A stretch of 39,443 nucleotides of DNA, taken from assembly GCA_005881435.1 (NCBI GenBank), contig VBHP01000005.1, positions 1-39,443 on the forward strand, given 5' to 3'. Every line of letters starts with the position of its first letter. Position 1 is the stretch's first letter. Positions 36,801 through 39,443 of the stretch are shown piece by piece. The translations under genes were made by a program, and so were the position numbers. The notes under the pieces are model-generated. The model worked only from the letters and a program-made list of their open reading frames with translations. It was not told the DNA's origin and searched no databases. This DNA is from Chloroflexota bacterium. GTDB taxonomy: Bacteria > Chloroflexota > Limnocylindria > P2-11E > CF-107.

Positions 36801-37640
36801 ATGGTGCACGTCGTGCTCCACGGCCATCTGCGACAGTTCGTCGCCGGCGGCAGGCGTGAGCTCGAGGTCGATGCGGACGGCGTGACGGCGCGCGCGCTGC
36901 TGGCGCGGCTCGGCGTTCCGCTCGACGAGGCCGCGGCCCTCGTCATCGACGAAGAGCAGGAGGAGCTCGATCGCGTGCTCCGCGACGGCGAGACCGTCGA
37001 GCTGATCCCTGCGATCACCGGCGGTCACCAATCCTCCCGGCCGCGGCCGCCGAAGTTCCCGGTGAATCTCAGCGAGATGCTCGTCTCCGAAGAGCGTCGA
37101 GCACACCTCGATCCAGTGCGCGCGCTTGGGGAGTTCGGTCTGCGCGAGGCTGCGACGTTCGCCGATCTCGGCTGCGGTCCGGGATTCTTCACCATCCCGG
37201 CGGCGAAGATCGTCGGCCCGCGCGGCCACGTGCACGCGGCGGACGTCCAGGCCGAGATGCTCGAGCGTGTCCGCGAGGCCGCGGTCGCGAATCGACTGAC
37301 GAACATCGAGACGCATCTCGTGCGCGAGGAGCCGCGCCGCGACAGCTGGTCGTACGACTTTGGCGTGCCCGCCGGCAGATGCGATCTCGTTCTCGTCGCC
37401 TTCGTCCTGCATGAGGCTGAGGACCCCGCGTCCTTTCTTCGCGACGCGACGCGGCTGTTGAAGCCGTCAGGACGGATCGCGGTGCTGCAGTGGGAGAAGC
37501 GCGACACGTACGCCGGGCCCGCGGTGCAGGTGCGAATGACGCCAGAGGAGACGCTCGCCGCCGCGCGCGCGGCCAGGCTCGAGGCGCAGTCCGCACCGGC
37601 GCTCGACCCCGACCACTACGCCTTCTTCCTCCGTCCATGA
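36801..37640 (+). CDS. MoaD/ThiS-like beta-grasp domain fused to a class I methyltransferase
   Basis: 279 aa, ATG 36801. Residues 1-75 look like a ubiquitin-like sulfur carrier: MVHVVLHGHLRQFVAGGRRE, TARALLARLGVPLDEAAALVIDEEQ, the LRDGETVELIPAITGG ending with Gly74-Gly75, exactly where MoaD/ThiS terminate. The frame continues through a Pro/Arg linker (HQSSRPRPPKFPVN) into a methyltransferase: SEMLVSEERRAHLDPVRALGEFGLREAATFADLGCGPGFFTIPAAK (motif I), HAADVQAEMLERVREAA, LVLVAFVLHEAEDPASFLRDATRLLKPSGRIAVLQWEK. With the diGly internal, thiocarboxylate formation would need cleavage, or the domain has another role. It overlaps the CoA transferase gene, and a molybdopterin enzyme follows. Confidence 0.85.
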   Translation: MVHVVLHGHLRQFVAGGRRELEVDADGVTARALLARLGVPLDEAAALVIDEEQEELDRVLRDGETVELIPAITGGHQSSRPRPPKFPVNLSEMLVSEERRAHLDPVRALGEFGLREAATFADLGCGPGFFTIPAAKIVGPRGHVHAADVQAEMLERVREAAVANRLTNIETHLVREEPRRDSWSYDFGVPAGRCDLVLVAFVLHEAEDPASFLRDATRLLKPSGRIAVLQWEKRDTYAGPAVQVRMTPEETLAAARAARLEAQSAPALDPDHYAFFLRP

Positions 37641-38830
37641 ACCAGGCCGGCGGCCTCGCTGACATCAAGGTCGTCGACCTGACGCGAGCGCTCGCCGGTC
37701 CGTACTGCACCATGATCCTCGGCGACCACGGCGCGGACGTTGTCAAGATCGAGATCCCCGACACCGGCGACGAGACGCGGCTCTGGGCGCCGCCGTTCGT
37801 CGACGGTGAGTCCGCCTACTACCTCTCGATCAACCGCAACAAGCGGAGCCTGACGCTCGACCTCAAGAACGAGATGGGCAAGCGCGTGCTGGAGCGGCTC
37901 ATGGAGGAGTCAGACGTGCTGGTCGAGAATTTCTCGCCGGGCGCGCTCGCGCGCCTGGCCTTCCCGTGGGAGCGCATCCACACCATCAACCGCCGGCTGA
38001 TCTACTGCGCGATCTCGGGGTTCGGCAGCGATGGGCCGGGCCGCGCCTGGCCGGCCTACGACCTCATCGTCCAAGGCATGAGCGGAATGCAGGGACTGAC
38101 CGGCCAGCCGGACGGCGTCCCGACCATGGTCGGCGTCCCCGTCGCCGACATGGTCGCGGGGTTGTACGCGGCGATCGGGATCCTGGTGGCGCTGCACGCG
38201 CGGGAGTCGAATGGCGAAGGACAGTTCGTCGACGCGACGATGCTCGGCAGCATGGTGTCGTTGCTCTCGCGCCAGGGCGCGCGATTTTTCGCCACCGGCG
38301 AGTCGCCGCGACCCGAAGGCAACGTCCACGCCAGCATCGCGCCGTACCAGACGTTCCTGGCGCGCGACGGGTACGTGAACATCTGCGTCGGCAACAACGC
38401 GCTCTTCGAGCGTTTCTGCCGCGCCCTTGGGCTAGACGAGCTGCTCGAGGACGAGCGCTACGCCGACAACACCAAGCGCGTCAAGCACCGCGACACGCTG
38501 GCGGCGTCGGTGGAGAAACGGATCGCGGAGCTCGCAAAGGACGACGTGGTGCGCCGGCTGCGCGAGGTCAACGTGCCCGTGGGTCCGATCTACACGCTAG
38601 CCGAGGTGTTTCGCGATCCGGCGGCGAAGCACCTCGAGCTCATGCGCGAGGTGGACCATCCGACCGCGGGCAAAGTGAAGGTCACCGGATTCCCGCTGCG
38701 CATGAGCGGTACCTCTCCGTCGATCCGGCGCCACCCGCCGGCGCTCGGCGAGCACAGCGACGAAGTGCTGCGCGAGCTCGGCTTCGCCGACGATGAGATC
38801 GCCGCGCTGCGTCGTGAGGGCGCCATCTAG
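37637..38830 (+). CDS. CaiB/BaiF-family (class III) CoA transferase
   Basis: A 397-aa protein, ATG overlapping the upstream stop by 4 bp. The family pattern is full: KVVDLTRALAGPYCTMILGDHGADVVKIEIPDTGDETR, FVDGESAYYLSINRNKRSLTLDLKNEMGKRVLERL, VENFSPGALARL, ISGFGSDGPGRAWPAYDLIVQGMSGMQGLTG (the Asp in AYDL is the catalytic position), and VNVPVGPIYTLAEVFRDP near the C-terminus. It swaps CoA between carboxylic acids. The specific substrate is not evident. Confidence 0.92.
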   Translation: MNQAGGLADIKVVDLTRALAGPYCTMILGDHGADVVKIEIPDTGDETRLWAPPFVDGESAYYLSINRNKRSLTLDLKNEMGKRVLERLMEESDVLVENFSPGALARLAFPWERIHTINRRLIYCAISGFGSDGPGRAWPAYDLIVQGMSGMQGLTGQPDGVPTMVGVPVADMVAGLYAAIGILVALHARESNGEGQFVDATMLGSMVSLLSRQGARFFATGESPRPEGNVHASIAPYQTFLARDGYVNICVGNNALFERFCRALGLDELLEDERYADNTKRVKHRDTLAASVEKRIAELAKDDVVRRLREVNVPVGPIYTLAEVFRDPAAKHLELMREVDHPTAGKVKVTGFPLRMSGTSPSIRRHPPALGEHSDEVLRELGFADDEIAALRREGAI

Positions 38831-38873
38831 CGACGCGCGGTGCCGCGGCAGGCGAGGTCGTGGGCTAGCGGCG

Positions 38874-38879
38874 TATCGT
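38874..38879 (+). promoter_or_regulatory. Putative -10 box for the oxidoreductase gene
   Basis: TATCGT ends 7 nt before GTG 38887, the same hexamer seen at 28444-28449 and on the minus strand at 29443-29438. No ribosome binding site is present. Confidence 0.45.
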
Positions 38880-38886
38880 CGCCACC

Positions 38887-39443
38887 GTGCCCCGACGACT
38901 GACAAACCTGTCACTCCTGGCGCTGACGACGGGACTCGTCGGCAGCGGCGTCGGCGGATGGGTGCTTCCGCTTGACGTCGCCGGGCCGCTGTATCCGCTG
39001 CATCGGGCGCTCGCCATCGGGCTGGTGCTGGCACTGGCGTGGAAGGCCGGCATCGCGCGCCGGTCGCTGGCGCGACGCCTGCCCCGTGGCGACGAAAGCA
39101 TCGCTGTCGGAGCGGTCGCGGCGCTCGCACTCGTGGTATCGCTCGCGATCGGATTCGGCTGGAGCGCGGGCGCCCTCGGTCCGGCGAGCTTCGCCGGCTA
39201 CTCGGCGCTGAACGTGCACGTGTTCGCCGGCGCCGCGCTCGCGCTGATCGTCGCCGCGCATCTCGCGCTGCGCTGGGAGCAGCGACCGCCGCTCGGCAAA
39301 GCGCTCTCGCGCCGCGCGGCTTTACGGATCGGAGCGCTCGGCGTCGGGGCGCTGGCGTTGACGCCGCTGGTCGACTCGTTCGAGCCATTGCGTCGCCTGA
39401 CCGGATCGAAGCATGCGGGCTCCTTCACCGGCAATGACCTGCC
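38887..39443 (+). CDS. Membrane-anchored molybdopterin-dependent oxidoreductase (3' end outside window)
   Basis: The frame from GTG 38887 stays open to the window end (185 full codons). The N-terminal ~150 residues have four hydrophobic segments (LLALTTGLVGSGVGGWVL, PLHRALAIGLVLALAWKAG, AVGAVAALALVVSLAIGFGW, HVFAGAALALIVAAHLALRW), with His residues in PLYPLHRAL, LNVHVFAG and AAHLALRWE suited to a cytochrome b561-like haem site. Then SRRAALRIGALGVGALAL forms another hydrophobic segment, followed by RRLTGSKHAGSFTGNDLP, the start typical of sulfite-oxidase/YedY-type molybdopterin domains in actinobacteria and Chloroflexota. The catalytic domain itself is beyond the window, so the class is an inference. 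Confidence 0.75.
   Translation, partial: MPRRLTNLSLLALTTGLVGSGVGGWVLPLDVAGPLYPLHRALAIGLVLALAWKAGIARRSLARRLPRGDESIAVGAVAALALVVSLAIGFGWSAGALGPASFAGYSALNVHVFAGAALALIVAAHLALRWEQRPPLGKALSRRAALRIGALGVGALALTPLVDSFEPLRRLTGSKHAGSFTGNDL

Noticed and set aside
1-39443. CRISPR array, IS element or prophage
   Set aside because: No regularly spaced repeats, transposase, terminal repeats with target duplication, or phage structural genes are seen.

Overview
The window is a GC-rich (roughly two thirds G+C), gene-dense bacterial chromosome segment with short gaps, many ATGA or GTGA stop/start overlaps and few plain Shine-Dalgarno sites. Many first genes of units carry a TANNNT-type -10 hexamer only about 6 to 11 nt before the start codon, which suggests frequent leaderless transcription. 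This, an AhpE-type peroxiredoxin, the AroK-AroB fusion and the scpA-scpB-rluB-cmk-plsC-ispH-der order point to the Terrabacteria side (Chloroflexota of a soil or freshwater lineage, or a relative of Actinomycetota). The phylum is an inference from gene content. No rRNA gene, IS element, CRISPR array or prophage is visible.

Layout. 1-2482: aromatic biosynthesis (aroKB fusion, a broken aroQ) and efp. 2497-8925: lipoprotein, HD-domain protein, xseA-xseB, a large Ig-like repeat lipoprotein, tlyA-nadK, and a DUF1761 membrane protein. 8989-11854: nucleoside salvage unit (two purine nucleoside phosphorylases of different folds plus a pyrimidine-nucleoside phosphorylase). 11870-12952: a small Cys/His protein divergent from a LuxR-type HTH regulator. 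12980-19670: a long same-strand core cluster (site-2 protease, HD protein, scpA, scpB, rluB-type synthase, cmk, plsC, ispH, der). 19680-25325: a receiver-only protein and a small Cys/His protein with matching TGACG-N3-CGTCA palindromes upstream, an alpha/beta hydrolase, plsY-gpsA, two tandem atypical OmpR-type regulators, a PNPOx-like flavin protein and a four-Cys YggX-like protein. 25350-28430: tRNA-Pro, a LAGLIDADG protein, a methyltransferase, a DUF488 protein, an excisionase-type HTH followed by a 13-residue lysine-rich peptide, and a zinc-ribbon-like small protein. 28461-39443: an AhpE peroxiredoxin with an in-frame UGA, a beta-decarboxylating dehydrogenase, HAD and GNAT proteins, a rhodanese with a carbonic-anhydrase-tail protein, pcm, an amidohydrolase, a membrane protein, nnrE, a ubiquitin-like/methyltransferase fusion, a CoA transferase and the start of a membrane-anchored molybdopterin oxidoreductase.

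Most striking observations. (1) The AhpE homologue has a TGA exactly at the peroxidatic cysteine (TATU motif), followed by a 7-bp hairpin with a GAGGTGG loop at a suitable distance for a bacterial SECIS: a candidate selenocysteine AhpE. (2) A MoaD/ThiS-like beta-grasp domain ends in Gly-Gly but continues in frame into a class I methyltransferase. (3) A 13-aa basic peptide with a near-perfect ribosome binding site follows an excisionase-type HTH, as in the mycobacterial Rv0500A-Rv0500B arrangement. (4) A shared 13-bp palindrome lies upstream of a response regulator and a small orphan protein that has a paralogue 8 kb away.
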